From Symsagittifera roscoffensis (taxonomy: Eukaryota; Xenacoelomorpha; Acoela; Convolutidae): a stretch of DNA of 64,000 nt. The notes beneath the pieces were generated by a model. It saw only the letters and a list, made by a program, of their open reading frames with translations. It ran no database searches and was not told the DNA's origin. How positions within the stretch are numbered: the stretch's first letter is position 1; each line of letters starts with the position of its first letter. This document shows positions 1-10,607 of this stretch, piece by piece. The translations under genes and the position numbers were made by a program. The DNA is taken from NCBI RefSeq assembly GCF_963678635.1, contig NC_087062.1, positions 28,358,833 through 28,422,832 on the forward strand, given 5' to 3'.

Positions 1-668
1 ACAAGAGTCATTGAATCCAGTAGTGCACGACTGACTTTATAAATTACTATGGCAAGTAAAAATTATTTACGCCTGGTTGGAGTACCAAGTTTCATAATCT
101 GCTTCAAAAACTTTACGTTCTGACAAGTGGTAGATCTAAGTCCCATAAAATTCGGACAATTTTATATAAAAAGAGAAAAATCAATGTACTTTCAGCCGTG
201 CGGATCAATGGATTTTTTTGAACTTTTCACTGGAACATGAAGCCAAAATGGAATGGTTGAACAATCAACTGCAAAGCATAAAGCGGACAAAAAATGGCGA
301 GAGAGAAAAATCGACGAAACTTACTATGAAGAAATTAATATTTAGATTTTATTGTTGTCTTCACAAGCAGTTCCAAAGATTTAGAGAGCATCCGCTCCTT
401 CAAATTTGTCTTTTGGTTGATGTAATCTTTTTACAATTCTCAGCATTACAATTTTGTTCCATCTAGTGTTCTAACTTTTGCTTCAAAGAATAAAGAAATT
501 TCAAAGAGAGACATTTTCTTTTGTTGAACTTTGAAGTCAGGTTTGTTTCAAAAAATGAAGTTCAAACAAACATGAAGCTGAAAAACTTTACAAGGATGTA
601 AAGATATTTACAGCGCGGCATTCGAAAATTTTTTAGCATTAGGGCCTGATCAGTTCGGTGGACTCTAA
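1..668. other. AT-rich stretch, no gene recognised
   Basis: Short open frames only, none with a recognisable domain. The stretch precedes the SET-like fragment and may be decayed sequence of the same former element. Confidence 0.5.
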
Positions 669-1075
669 TTGATGAATCGCATCTCCATTACTTTCAAAGC
701 AGGAAAAATAGATGTCAATCTCGGCCTGCTGTGCAAACTACCCGCCGATAAACTAAGCGAGAACTTTTCAGTCATGGAGAAAAATCAAGCAATGCTAGGA
801 ATTGCAATTTTTGCTAATCATTGCGGCGCTCCTAACTACAATTGCTATACTAAAGTTGGTTTTAGAGGACGAAAAGCTATCATGCTGAGAGCACTGTATG
901 AAATCAAACCTGGCCAGTAGTTGTTGGTTGATTACAATGAACATGCATTTGGAGAGCGTAATGAACATTGTTTTTGTGTAGATCCTAATTTTGATAGCGC
1001 AAGACCAGGTATTCTAATCCACAAGAAACAAGTTTTCCAGTTTCAACAGATAATTTTTCGCCCTTGCGAAGATCA
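669..1075 (+). pseudogene. SET-domain protein fragment (degraded)
   Basis: The frame starting at 669 reads a typical SET-domain C-terminal half. A FANHCGAPNYNC block corresponds to the family's N-H-x-C/S-x-P-N substrate/cofactor loop, and a RALYEIKPGQ block matches the usual 'I-K-x-G-E-E-L-x-x-D-Y' region. An in-frame TAG (918-920) falls where the first Glu of that motif should be; the frame then goes on with LLVDYNEHAFGERN to about 1073. SET domains transfer methyl groups from AdoMet to protein lysines. The N-terminal half and a start codon are not visible and there are no introns, so this looks like a processed or transposon-borne remnant. Assignment rests on motif reading only. Confidence 0.55.
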
Positions 1076-2541
1076 TTGAAACGAGGCTCACGTCTTTACA
1101 AAACTCGCTTTCGTAGAAAATACGCAAAGATATCTGACACTTTTGAAAATTTGTTCAATTTCGAGGGAAAAAGTACGTCATATTGCATGAATTCAGATAC
1201 CGGTTGAAACCCTGATTATCAGTCACAGGAAATCTTTGAGTTCCAAGTACAGAAAGCTGTCTCAGACAATGAGATCGAAGAGTCTTGTCACTCCACAGAT
1301 GTGTCCGAAAATAATGAATTTTATCTAAATCTCCATTACTTTAGATTTATGCTGATCAAAAGAGCTGATCACATGGAGCTAATCAGCTTTGAACAAGACA
1401 GCGAAGTGGTCATCACAGTTTTTATGAGTAGTGACGAGGCGAAATTCAAGGACACACTTGAGGAATCTGTATGGCCAGTATGGCTATAAAATGTCGACTC
1501 GCCTCCAAAACTCTGCTCAAAGTACCATATCATCGTCCTGTTTTCCGTTTATTAAGAACGTGGCAAAACTGATTTTAATGCAGTGTTCAAAGATTTTCGG
1601 AACGACATAAGCGAGCCTCAATAACACTTCTCTTTAAATAAGAGTGTTAATGAAACTGGAATTAAAACCGTTAGTGGGCCTCAGCCTACTTTTTTGGTAA
1701 CTGATTTGACAGCGAAGTTCGCTATTCTGAACATGAAAAAGTACAACGGTTTCTTCGGTTGTCATGTGTGAAATGCGCGGCAAGATTACCAATCCAATTA
1801 TTTTGAGATTAAACTAAGCATAGTTAAGTTCTTTAGAAGTCGCCCTAGATAGGAAAACTAAAGAGAGAACAAGACTGCTCGTATCAGGGCGATGCCCTGA
1901 ATGTTCCGACTGCCTATTAAGATTTATGGAGCAGTAATAACATTTAAAAAATTAAAAGTAATAAAACAAAATGAAATTTTTTTTTAAATTTGAAATTTTT
2001 TTCATAAAAATCATCCCCCCACACGCCATATAAAGTACAAAAGGATAGATTTCGCTTCTTATAACAAATAAATTATGGCAAATAAGCTTCGTTAAACAAA
2101 TTTGGAACGATTTCTAAGACGGATTAACTCTCCGCTTACGCGTTAATAGCGCGAAATACATCGCGCGCTAATTGTCCCAAATTGGCCAAAATGGCAATCT
2201 TTAAGCCCCCATAACTTTACGAAAAATGATCGCAGGTGAAATATTTTTTCAAATTTGAGCTCAGGACAACAACACCTTTCGAATGATATGAAAAAGTTCC
2301 GTTAAAAATGGCTAGTTAAAAAGTCGAAATTTGTCTGAAGAAAAAAAAACCCACCCCGAGCACAATTATTCCGTTACTTTCGTATCGAAAGTCGGAACAA
2401 AAAATGAAATTTGAAAGATTTCGATGATGAGAAGGATAGTAAATGTGCCCTGGGTGCAAGTCAAATTTTTTCTGTGATCCCAAATATGCCCCTCACCTGC
2501 CCTATTGACAAGATGAACAGCTAAAATGTGTTGCTTTCCAT
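1076..2541. other. No gene recognised
   Basis: Frames are short and carry no family motif. Homopolymer A/T runs are common (for example around 1975-2000 and 2340). I see no RNA gene or tandem repeat here. Confidence 0.5.
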
Positions 2542-3111
2542 TTGATTGGCCTCTTCTGTTTTCTGTTGCCCGATAGCTTGAAGTTGGAATTAAGTGCCGC
2601 TTCTGTATCTTTCAAAACTCCTCTTGAATTCAAAAGAGCTGTCCAATCACTTGAAGATCGTGCTCTGTTCAAAGCAAATGAGTGGGAAAAGATTCTAGTT
2701 TATTTGCTCCCAATGATTGTGCTACTCCTAATCAAAAGCGAAAACAAAGCCTCCGACACTGAAGACTAAAGAAACTTGTTTTTTCTGTGCGATAACTTTA
2801 TGAAACAAATAAGTACAGTAAAGTTTGTGTTGTGCTTACTAAAGAATTTTGTCGAAGATTGGAGAAAAAAGTATCAAAACGACAAACTTGATCACATTAA
2901 CTACCGTCTCCGCTGTCACCTTGCTCGACAGACTGAGCTGTTTGAGCCACTACCTGCTCTCCGCGTTCACGGGCAGTGCTCCTGCAGTGTTCTTGTGAGT
3001 CGTTATTTAAGAAGCAAAATGATTCACAAATCATTTATAATGGACAAAGATCTCGGCCAAAACGTTGAACGTACAACAGGAAAAAATCCGTCAATGATAT
3101 TTTTGATTTGA
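2542..3111 (+). pseudogene. TNP2/CACTA-type transposase C-terminal fragment
   Basis: One frame runs from 2542 to 3111 with a single in-frame TAA (2767-2769). Its first part reads PLEFKRAVQSLEDRALFKA followed by NEWEKILVYLLPMIV. This resembles the 'P-x-E-F-x-R-x-x-R-S-L ... W-K-A-x-E-W/L-R-x-F-L-L-Y-x-x-P' block of animal CACTA (En/Spm, TNP2) transposases. After the stop, DHINYRLRCHLARQ and ELFEPLPAL fit the later 'N-x-H-x-L-x-H-L ... F-G-P-L' block of the same family. The catalytic core is absent, so this is a 3' fragment. Identification is by eye and moderately secure. Confidence 0.5.
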
Positions 3112-3301
3112 ACGAATCTCTGGATTTAAGAAAACTCTACTAATCTCTTCCTGTAACTAAGTACCACTAGTTACAGGAAGAGCATCGGAGAGTTGATCAT
3201 TTAAACAACTCATTGACATTGTTCAGTAAAGTAAGATGTGGTTTTAAATTATAAGCAAGGAAACTTTGACACCGCGTGTTCAAAGTTATGAGAGAAGAAT
3301 A

Positions 3302-5039
3302 TCATGAGGCACTCTCAAAGGCTTTAGCGAAGTCAAAATAGAGTGTATACAAAGTTTCAGAGTAGTCGATAACATGATACATTTGATATACACATTCCAG
3401 AAAAGGAAACATCGGCGAGCGCTCTCGCAAGTTGAAATGGTCGCAGTGATATATTTCTAGGAAATAGATGATAGAGTATATCAAAAGAAAGCTGTTCAAA
3501 TACTAGAGATAAATTGTTCAGACTACTGATAGCATGATATGATATAAGAGTGAAATAATAAGAAATATTGTAGGTTGGTACAATAATATCACTCGCAAGT
3601 ACTGATCTCTTCTCTCCCGACCTGTGATTTTTTTTTGAAAAATTTTTGCTGTTTACATAGGGTGAACCAAAATTTGAAATTATATTAAAAATCCTTAAGA
3701 AATAATCATAATATTAATCAGGGGTTTCTACATTATATGGAAGGGTTTATAAGACAATCGGAATTTTTAGTTTTCTATTTTGTTGTGTTAAAATCCAATA
3801 AGGTCCAATTTGTATATTGTAGTAATCGTGATAAGATATAAAGTAGTTTCAGTAAAACTCCAATAATTCTCCAAAAATGTTCACTTGGCTGCCAATTCGT
3901 TAATGTAGAATAATCACTAGCTGCCAAAAAAATTATTTCCTGGACGCCTGTCAAATTTTTGAAGAACGAGTTATTCTTTCTGTTCAAACGTTGCTCTGGT
4001 TTGTTGGAGGTTTTCGTTGATCTCAACATATTCTCTCCATGGAAATTTCTAACCTCCTTGAATGATTTAACTGAGTAAAAGAAAATCATGCAACTCTCTG
4101 TAGAGCGATAAAGGAAGTATTTTAAGGTGCATGAGATGGTGTTTGTACTCGGTGTTTGGGTGTATCCAAGTACCGCGTTTATGAACTAGCTCAATCGAAC
4201 GAAGTGCACATTTATCGGTTACTACACTTGCATTCGTATAGTAATATTGGTATCAAAATTCCTCGAAGAAAGTGTAGTTTGGTAAATTGGTTGGTTAATA
4301 GATATATGTTATGTCTCACCATGTGGAATGAGGCATACACCTTGTTATACCTCGTGTATAAATGTACATCCCAATTAAAATTGTCTGAAAGTTATATGCC
4401 TAGGTCTTTTACAATGTATTTCTGTTCAAACAAGCGTGAGTCGTGGCAGAACTCTCTGTTGTTGTTAATTTTAAAAAGTAAAAACTCGCACTTTTGATTA
4501 TTTACACTCTTTGAAGTGTCTTTGCACCACTTTGATAGCCTGTCCATAGCGCAATGAAGACTCTGTCTTGCACTATTACAAGCCTTTTGATCATCCGCAA
4601 AAAAGTTACAAGTAGCACCCGTATTTTCATTTTGAGACGGTAGATCAGTTATGTAAAGGACGAACAAAAGATATCCTGATAAAGATGCTTACGGCACTCC
4701 GTTGGTTACTTGTCTAAATATTGAAAGACTAACGTTGACCTTGACACACTTTTTCCTGTTGGATAAATAGCTAGCCAATAAGTTAAGGAGATTGCCTGTG
4801 ATATTATATGAGTATCATTTGTTCAATATTTGCCTACGGCAGACTTTGTCAAACGCTTTAGGAAAATCTACGTATTTAATTGCAAAAAATTCTTGATTTT
4901 CCTCTTTAGCGTTGTAGGTTTCACTGAGGTACAAAAATTTCTGAAAAATTGCAGATTTGTTGTTTGTGAAACCATATTGGGTTGAATCTCTGGATGTATA
5001 AAAAGTTTTTAAATTCCTGACAATTGCATTTAATGACAA
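3302..5039 (-). pseudogene. Non-LTR retrotransposon (LINE) RT remnant, copy 1
   Basis: Minus-strand frames carry successive reverse transcriptase pieces. YVDFPKAFDKV at about 4,850-4,880 is RT motif A, and LYITDLPS followed by CNFFADDQKA at 4,590-4,667 is motif C (F-A-D-D). The thumb/C-terminal region at 4,100-4,250 includes an I-E-L...R...W-I-H block and a L-x-L-x-L-Y-R-E-L-H-D-F stretch. At 3302-3499 a second motif A (YFDFAKAFES) appears out of order, so another LINE fragment is joined at the 3' side. Frames are broken repeatedly and no endonuclease is left in this copy. The same composite recurs at 6.6-8.3 kb. AT-rich flanks at 5,040-5,570 show nothing else. Confidence 0.7.
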
Positions 5040-5569
5040 GATAATTCCAAAAAAAAATACCCTTCTTTAGAAACCTATTGTTGAGGTTCTGGAACCGATG
5101 GATTTGTGAATTTTGATAAGAATGGAAACTAAAATAATAGTGGAATTCTTTTTTTTTGTTTTCAATGTGCCCAATCGCTGTTGTTTCATAGAAATTTTCA
5201 GAAAAGTTGAAAAACTGAAACTTGTCCATTCGTGAAATAAACGAATCTGATCTTCTGCTTTTTGGGCTTTTAGTTGAAAAAGCAAACGAAAAACTTGTAG
5301 AGCCGTAACACCTTATTTCCTCGAAACTCTTACCTTTTCAGTGTAATATTAACCAAAAAATAGTTTCTCTGTTGAAGCATTTTGAACATGATTGAGTTTT
5401 TACTCTATCAAAAGTACAATTAACTTTCATTCTTTTGAAGCAAAAAGAATTGACAGTTTTGTGACGATACTGAGCTTAATTTTTGGATATTGCGTCTGAA
5501 ATGTAACGTTTACTGAAATGAATTGAGGAAAAACCACGCGGATCTATTCAGACATAACAAATCTGAATA

Positions 5570-5709
5570 CAAAACCACGGCCTCGACCCGGGACGATATA
5601 CGGCATTAAAGCCTTTAAGTCGGATCGAAGGATTCATCGCTGAAGCGTTCGCTAATCATGATGGTTTTGCTTTAGCCAGGCGCACCCAGGTGTACCATAG
5701 AGACATCTA
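5570..5709 (-). other. Decayed leader/PBS of a B-type retroelement
   Basis: This segment matches the sequence next to the 5' LTR of element B (about 62,490-62,618), including shared GCTGAAGCGTTCGCT-like and TCATGATGG blocks. On the minus strand a TGG-initiated PBS-like site lies at 5697-5680, again 12 nt from the LTR edge. Its bases differ from the PBS of B at several positions but keep the CTGGGTG core. Confidence 0.6.
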
Positions 5710-6530
5710 TTTAACATTCGCCCAGAAACTACACGGCAAGGGAAAATAAAAAAGCGTACCAAATGACCACTGGCTGACGTCAGATAGCTCAATTGTTTGT
5801 GTTTTTACCGCCGTCCCGGCCTAGCCTCATGTGAATCTGTTCGACAACTCACAATCATGTGACTGCATTAAGGCCATAGGCCAAACAAAAAAAGCTTGAC
5901 GTTTGACTTAAATTCATATGCATGCATATAGCTGGGTCTTGGACACCAAACTACTGATTGCAACAAAACAGGCTGAAAACCATTCATTTTTTAAAATTTT
6001 CGCTGACGAACATATATCAGATCCGTTAGAGATTGCTTACTCTTCAGGACACTTTAGCGGTTAAAAATGGTCAGAAAAGATTACATATAAGCCACAAGAT
6101 TACCGAGCCTCCAATTCCACGCACACCGAAATACAACGTCTATATGCTCTCTTTTCTCGTGTATGGGAGAAATTAGATCTATCCGGATCTGCTACTAGAC
6201 CTTCCGGTTGCAAAATTTTGTTACCAGAGACTTCCTCGATTTTGTCAATGTATACTTATCTTCTCTCAGAATCGACTGATCCTTGCAATGGCTGTTGTTT
6301 TGTTTGTGACAAGTTTTTCTTGCTCAAAACGGCTGTTGTTTTGTTTGTGACAAGTTTTTCTTGCTCAAAACGGCACTTTAAGTTTTTCTCAGAAATACTG
6401 AACCCCAAATTGAGAATTTCAAATTTCAAAACTCTAGATTTTTTGGACCCTCGGTCTCGTGTCATTTTCGTTCTTAAAGCCCTTGGTGCCGTTTTCAGCG
6501 TGATTGGACGGGTTGGACTGTGCCTTCTGG
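5710..6530 (-). mobile_element. Diverged LTR of the element B family (5' LTR, body lost)
   Basis: Starting at TTTAACATTCGCCC (5710) the sequence follows the LTR of element B. Shared blocks include TAGCTGAGTCT/TAGCTGGGTCTTGGA near 5,930, a TTTCTCAGAAATA block near 6,390, and GCGCTGTGCC/GGACTGTGCC near 6,510. The LTR terminus is mutated (TT for TG). The leader sits on the low-coordinate side, so this was the 5' LTR of a minus-strand copy whose body has been replaced by LINE debris. A 41-bp segment around 6,290-6,371 is tandemly duplicated inside it. The right boundary is approximate. Confidence 0.55.
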
Positions 6531-6586
6531 GGTAACCATGCGGTTCTCTGGGGTAGCCCTCTGTGATTCATATTTATGGGAAAAGA

Positions 6587-8950
6587 ATATCAAGAGAGAC
6601 TCTCAAAGGTCTTAGCGAAGTCAAAATTGAGTGTATACAATGTTTCAGATTAGTCGATACCATGATATATTTGACATACATAATCCAGAAGTTGAAACAT
6701 CGGCGAGAATTCTCACAAACTGAAAGGGTTGCGGTGATATGTTTCTACGAACTAGAGGATAGAGTGTATCAAAAAGAAGACGTTCAAGTACTAGAGATAG
6801 TTTGTTTTGACTACTGATAGCACGATATGATATAACAGCGAAACGAAAAGCTTGAAATTTTGTAGGTTGGTACAATAAAATCACTCGCAAGTACTGTTCT
6901 CTTCTACCGCAACCTGTGAATTTTATGAAAAATTTTGCTGTTCACTTAGGGTGAATCAAAAATTGAAATGAAAATAATCATAATCGTAGTCGTAATAATA
7001 CTTATTATGATTCTGATTATTTTGAGTTTTTTTTCTAGTCTGTTTCGTTATATTCCAATAAAGTCCAAATTTGTAAATAGTAGCAGTCGTAACAAATTAT
7101 AAAGTAGTTCCAATAAAAGTCTGATAATTGATTTTTGACGCTTTCATCAAAAATACTCACTTGGCAGCCAATTCGTTTGCGTAGAAGAATAACTCGGTTC
7201 AAAAAAATTTCTGTAAGGGATGACAGTCGAACTTTTTCAAGTACGAACGATTTTTTTGTTCAAACGCTGTTCTGGTTTAATTGAGGTTTTTGTTGATGCG
7301 CATATATTCTCTCCATGGAAAGTTGTACTTTCCTTGAAAGGTTTTTTTGATTAGAAGAAATCATGTATCTCTCTGTAGATCGATAAAAGAAGCTTTCTAA
7401 GGTGCATGAGACGGTCAATGTAATCAGTGTTTGAGTGTATCCATCTTGTAACGCGCTTTTGAAATAGCTCAATGGAACTAAATGCACCTTTACTCGGATA
7501 GCATTTAGTAGGATTGGCGTCAAAACTCTTCAAAGTAAGTGCAGTTTGGTATATTCGTTGGTTATTAGAGATATGTTACGTCGCACCATGTGGAAAGAGG
7601 CATATGCTTTCTAGCACATTGTATTTATATGTACATCCCAAGCAAAATTATCTGAAACTTCTATGCCTAGATCTTTTTCAATGCTTTTCTTTTCAAGCAC
7701 GTGTGAGTCAGGGCAGAACTTTCTGTTGTTGTAACCTTTAAAGGGTAGAAATCTGCACTTTTTTAAATTTACGCTCATTGAATTGTCTCTGTCTTTGCAG
7801 CACTTCAGTAGCGTATCCACAGCGCACTGAAGACCCTGTCTTGCACCTTTGCAATCATTTAGATCATCCGCAAACAGTTTACAAGTAGCACCAGTTGTTT
7901 CACTTAAAGACGGTAGATCATTTATGTAATTGAGGAAGAACAGAGGTCCTAGTAAAGATCCCTAAGGCCCCCTGCTGGTTACTTGTCTAAAAGTATTAAA
8001 ATTACCATTGACCTTTACACGCTGTTTCCCGTTGGATAGATGAATAGGCTATAAGTTTACGAGCTTGCCTTTGATATCATATGACTATAATTCGTTCAAT
8101 ATTTGCCTATGGCAGACATTGTCAAACGCTTTAGGAAAATCTACATATATAATTGCAGAAAATTCTTGATTTTTCTCTTTAGCGTTGTAGATTTCCTTGA
8201 GGTGCAATATTTTCTGGATTGCTTTTATATAACGATTAATTTTACTAATTTTACGTAAATTAGAAGGAGTGATCCAAATAAGTAAACTCGACCTGTGTTT
8301 TGTTCAAAATGGAACAACTTTTGCCTGTATTTCCACCATCCAGTTATACCACAAGGTCAATGAAACCTGAGTAAACTTTGATAATGGTTGCTTAGAGCCT
8401 TTCCGTAGTTTGAGTACCCTTTGAGCAGATATATGATAGTGAACCATTTTTTCAGTTTATTCGAGTTGTTTTTGCTTTTTGCTTGCTGGTAATTTTGTCA
8501 ATTTCTATCTGTTCATACCCGTATTGGAAGATCAGGTCAATGAGTATCTGTTCGAAGTCATCATTTGACAACATTGTGTGCCAATTGGTACCAAAACGGT
8601 TTTTGTCACCGGTAATAAGGACGTTATCAATATTGTTTTGTACGCACAGCAAAGTAGGTGAACGCTTGAAAATATATCATAAAAGCGAGTATACTCTCAT
8701 CGATAATGACTATTGCTGGGCGCAGAATAAAGATTGACTATCGAAAATCAGTGTCTTTTTGTTAACACCATGACACAAACAAAACCTTCTCTGCTGAATT
8801 TTGGTATCGTTAAATTTTGGAACGCAAGACTTTTCCTTACACCCACTAGCAGTCCTCCTTGACTTGTTTTATCCCTTGATTTGCTGAGTTTGTCACCTCT
8901 GTGGATTTTAAAATCGGATAAGTGCTGTATCGGAGATTGACTGTGTCAGC
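6587..8950 (-). pseudogene. LINE remnant, copy 2 (endonuclease, RT, C-terminus)
   Basis: This is the same composite as 3302-5039 but reaches further 5'. On the minus strand, 8,452-8,652 reads VLITGDKNRFGTNWH followed by IDLIFQYGYEQIE, matching the C-terminal part of an APE-type LINE endonuclease ('G-D-F-N ... N-W'). The Phe before Asn is Lys, a decayed site. RT motif A is near 8,110-8,130, and the C-terminal block RVTRWIHSNTDYIDRL is at about 7,400-7,470. The out-of-order second RT fragment again closes the 3' side (6,587-6,890). Several frameshifts make it non-functional. Position relative to copy 1 is offset by about 3.28 kb, so the composite was duplicated or inserted twice. Confidence 0.65.
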
Positions 8951-9210
8951 CAAATTTTTCTAAGGCAAATGTCGCTATTTTCCTGGATAACGGCGTTTGC
9001 GGAAGTTTTTCGACGATGTGTATCCACAATGCTCCTCACGTTGTACACAAGTACATAGAAAAAATTTTAGTCAACTCAAGTTTTTTATTCAACTCGGTTC
9101 TCATTTGAAGAGTCATTTCCACTTTTAACAGCAGTTTAAAGATTATTGATCATCTGTTTGAGAATAAGATTTCTGAGTCGAATATGCTGAGAGTCTGTAA
9201 CTTTTTTGTT
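8951..9210. other. No gene recognised
   Basis: AT-rich spacer between the LINE remnant and the Penelope-like element. Confidence 0.5.
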
Positions 9211-9679
9211 AAGATCTGAAAAATGAGAAACATGTCTAAAAATGCTCTAAAACTTTTTGACCAATCAAATTTGAACAACTGTAATTACATAATATCATTT
9301 TCCTGTAAATTTCTGAGATTTTTTGTTCTTTCATGGTTATAAAATTTCGATTTGGGAATAATTTTCATTCTGACATGTCAGTTTGTTTACTTTCAGCCAT
9401 GTTATACTTAGACTATAATTTTAGTGTTTGTAAAATTAAACACATAAATTATAGTCTATGTATATCATGGCTAAAAGTGGAAAAAATTGAAGAATCAAAA
9501 ATATTCCCAAATCGAACTTTTATAACCATGAAAGAACAAAAAACTAAAAAATCTCAGAAATTTACAGGAAAATGTTATTCATGATTACCTAATGATATTA
9601 TGTAATTACAGTTAATCAAATTTGATTGGTTAAAAAGTTTTAGAGCCTTTTTAGACATGTTTCTCATTTTTCAGATCTT
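9211..9679. repeat. Inverted repeat at the left end of the Penelope-like element
   Basis: Two arms (9,211-9,429 and 9,438-9,679) are reverse complements around a small loop at 9430-9437; the inner stem is GTGTTT/AAACAC. The right arm is the start of the direct terminal repeat (pLTR) found again at 13,189. Penelope-like elements often insert with partial copies in inverted orientation, and this fits that habit. Indels make the arms unequal in length. Confidence 0.8.
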
Positions 9680-9775
9680 TGATCGTTTTGTAAATATTGT
9701 AAAAAATTTTAGTCCTGATGATGCAAAAAAAGTGCGAAAACGTTTGATTTAACATTTTAATTTACTTATAGCCAT
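9438..9775 (+). repeat. Left terminal repeat (pLTR) of the Penelope-like element
   Basis: This sequence is repeated in direct orientation at 13,189-13,540 with scattered substitutions and small indels. Together the copies bracket the RT/GIY-YIG gene, which is the expected layout of a Penelope-like element with LTR-like ends. It contains a hammerhead-like motif near its 3' edge. Confidence 0.75.
9695..9760 (+). ncRNA. Hammerhead-ribozyme-like motif, left copy
   Basis: CTGATGA (9715-9721) is followed by a short helix (GCA 9723-9725 with TGC 9733-9735), then GAAA (9736-9739) and the palindromic AACGTT that could form the minimal stem III ending at a NUH-type cleavage site. The AGTC before the core can pair with GATT after it as stem I. 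Hammerheads are known in terminal repeats of Penelope-like elements. Caveat: one extra U lies between the core and stem II, and if U9722 pairs with G9736 the invariant G is lost. Confidence 0.45.
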
Positions 9776-10014
9776 TTTTGTTAAATTCTTACCCTTTTTA
9801 GCTATACGCTACAAGCAAACTGTTATTTTTTTGAAAAAAAACAGTCATTACTTCGAAAAAACATTTTTTTTCTCTATTTGTACAGAATTTTATTACCACT
9901 TTTGTTTCATAATGTCAGTAGTGTTTGTTTTAAAATGGCGATGATTGTAGCTGCCAGCTCCCTTTATTACAGCCTGAAAATCTTGAGCTAGAGGAACGGA
10001 GAGAGACGCAGCAG
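9776..10014. other. No gene recognised (element 5' region)
   Basis: AT-rich sequence with A/T runs, between the left terminal repeat and the first open frames. Confidence 0.4.
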
Positions 10015-10552
10015 ATGGTCTACGCAATCCCCGGCCTTTCTTTGTACCCCAATACCTTGAACAGGGGGAAGGATTTACGAGTGTTAGTGGAACTGCAACC
10101 TCTCGCCAGAAAGCAGATTATTATAAACAGCATATCCTCGCATCGCACGAACAACTATACGCTCTGCCCACTTGATGAACTACTGGCGTATTTAGAATCA
10201 AAGCGAAGACAAATTAATGGCATTGTCTACTGCAGGAGACACGGGCACTCCCTATATTTTTGAGGATCTGCGGAAGACAGAGATAATTGTCATAAAAACA
10301 ACTGGTAGCTTTATCTCTAGAAGGAAGAGACAGAATTCTGTGGTCCTCAGAGAATCTCTTCAACTGCACCAGTCAAGTGAATTGGAGTTGAGGTCACCAC
10401 GGGTGGTGCTGTCGCATCGAGACCACCTGCCAGGCATTTTCTCAAGGATACGGGCCCAGACCAAGAAACCATCGCAGGGACGCCGCAGGGCAAAGGCGCG
10501 GAGAGCGGAGGTGTTGGCTGGGTACCTCCAGCCGGAACCGAACGACCAATAA
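10015..10552 (+). CDS. Uncharacterised open frames in the 5' part of the Penelope-like element
   Basis: Two overlapping frames (10,015-10,263 and 10,217-10,552) together cover 538 bp. The first contains LCPLDELLAYLESKRR, the second a basic C-terminus rich in Arg/Lys. GC content is higher than in the flanks, which suggests a once-coding segment split by a frameshift. I do not recognise a family. It could be the N-terminal part of the Penelope-like protein or a separate small ORF. Confidence 0.3.
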
Positions 10553-10607
10553 GTGGTAAGATTTTCTTGTGGCTGTTTTTTCTTTGCTGAGTGTCACATG
10601 AGTTTAA

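Noticed and set aside
3775..4089. Possible host protein of about 100 residues
   Set aside because: It lies inside the LINE composite, recurs in the second copy at 7.2-7.5 kb, and is best explained as the decayed LINE 3' region.
10015..10552. Tyrosine recombinase (DIRS/Crypton type) suggested by LCPLDELLAYLE
   Set aside because: Only one short resemblance; no R...H-x-x-R...Y catalytic set could be found.
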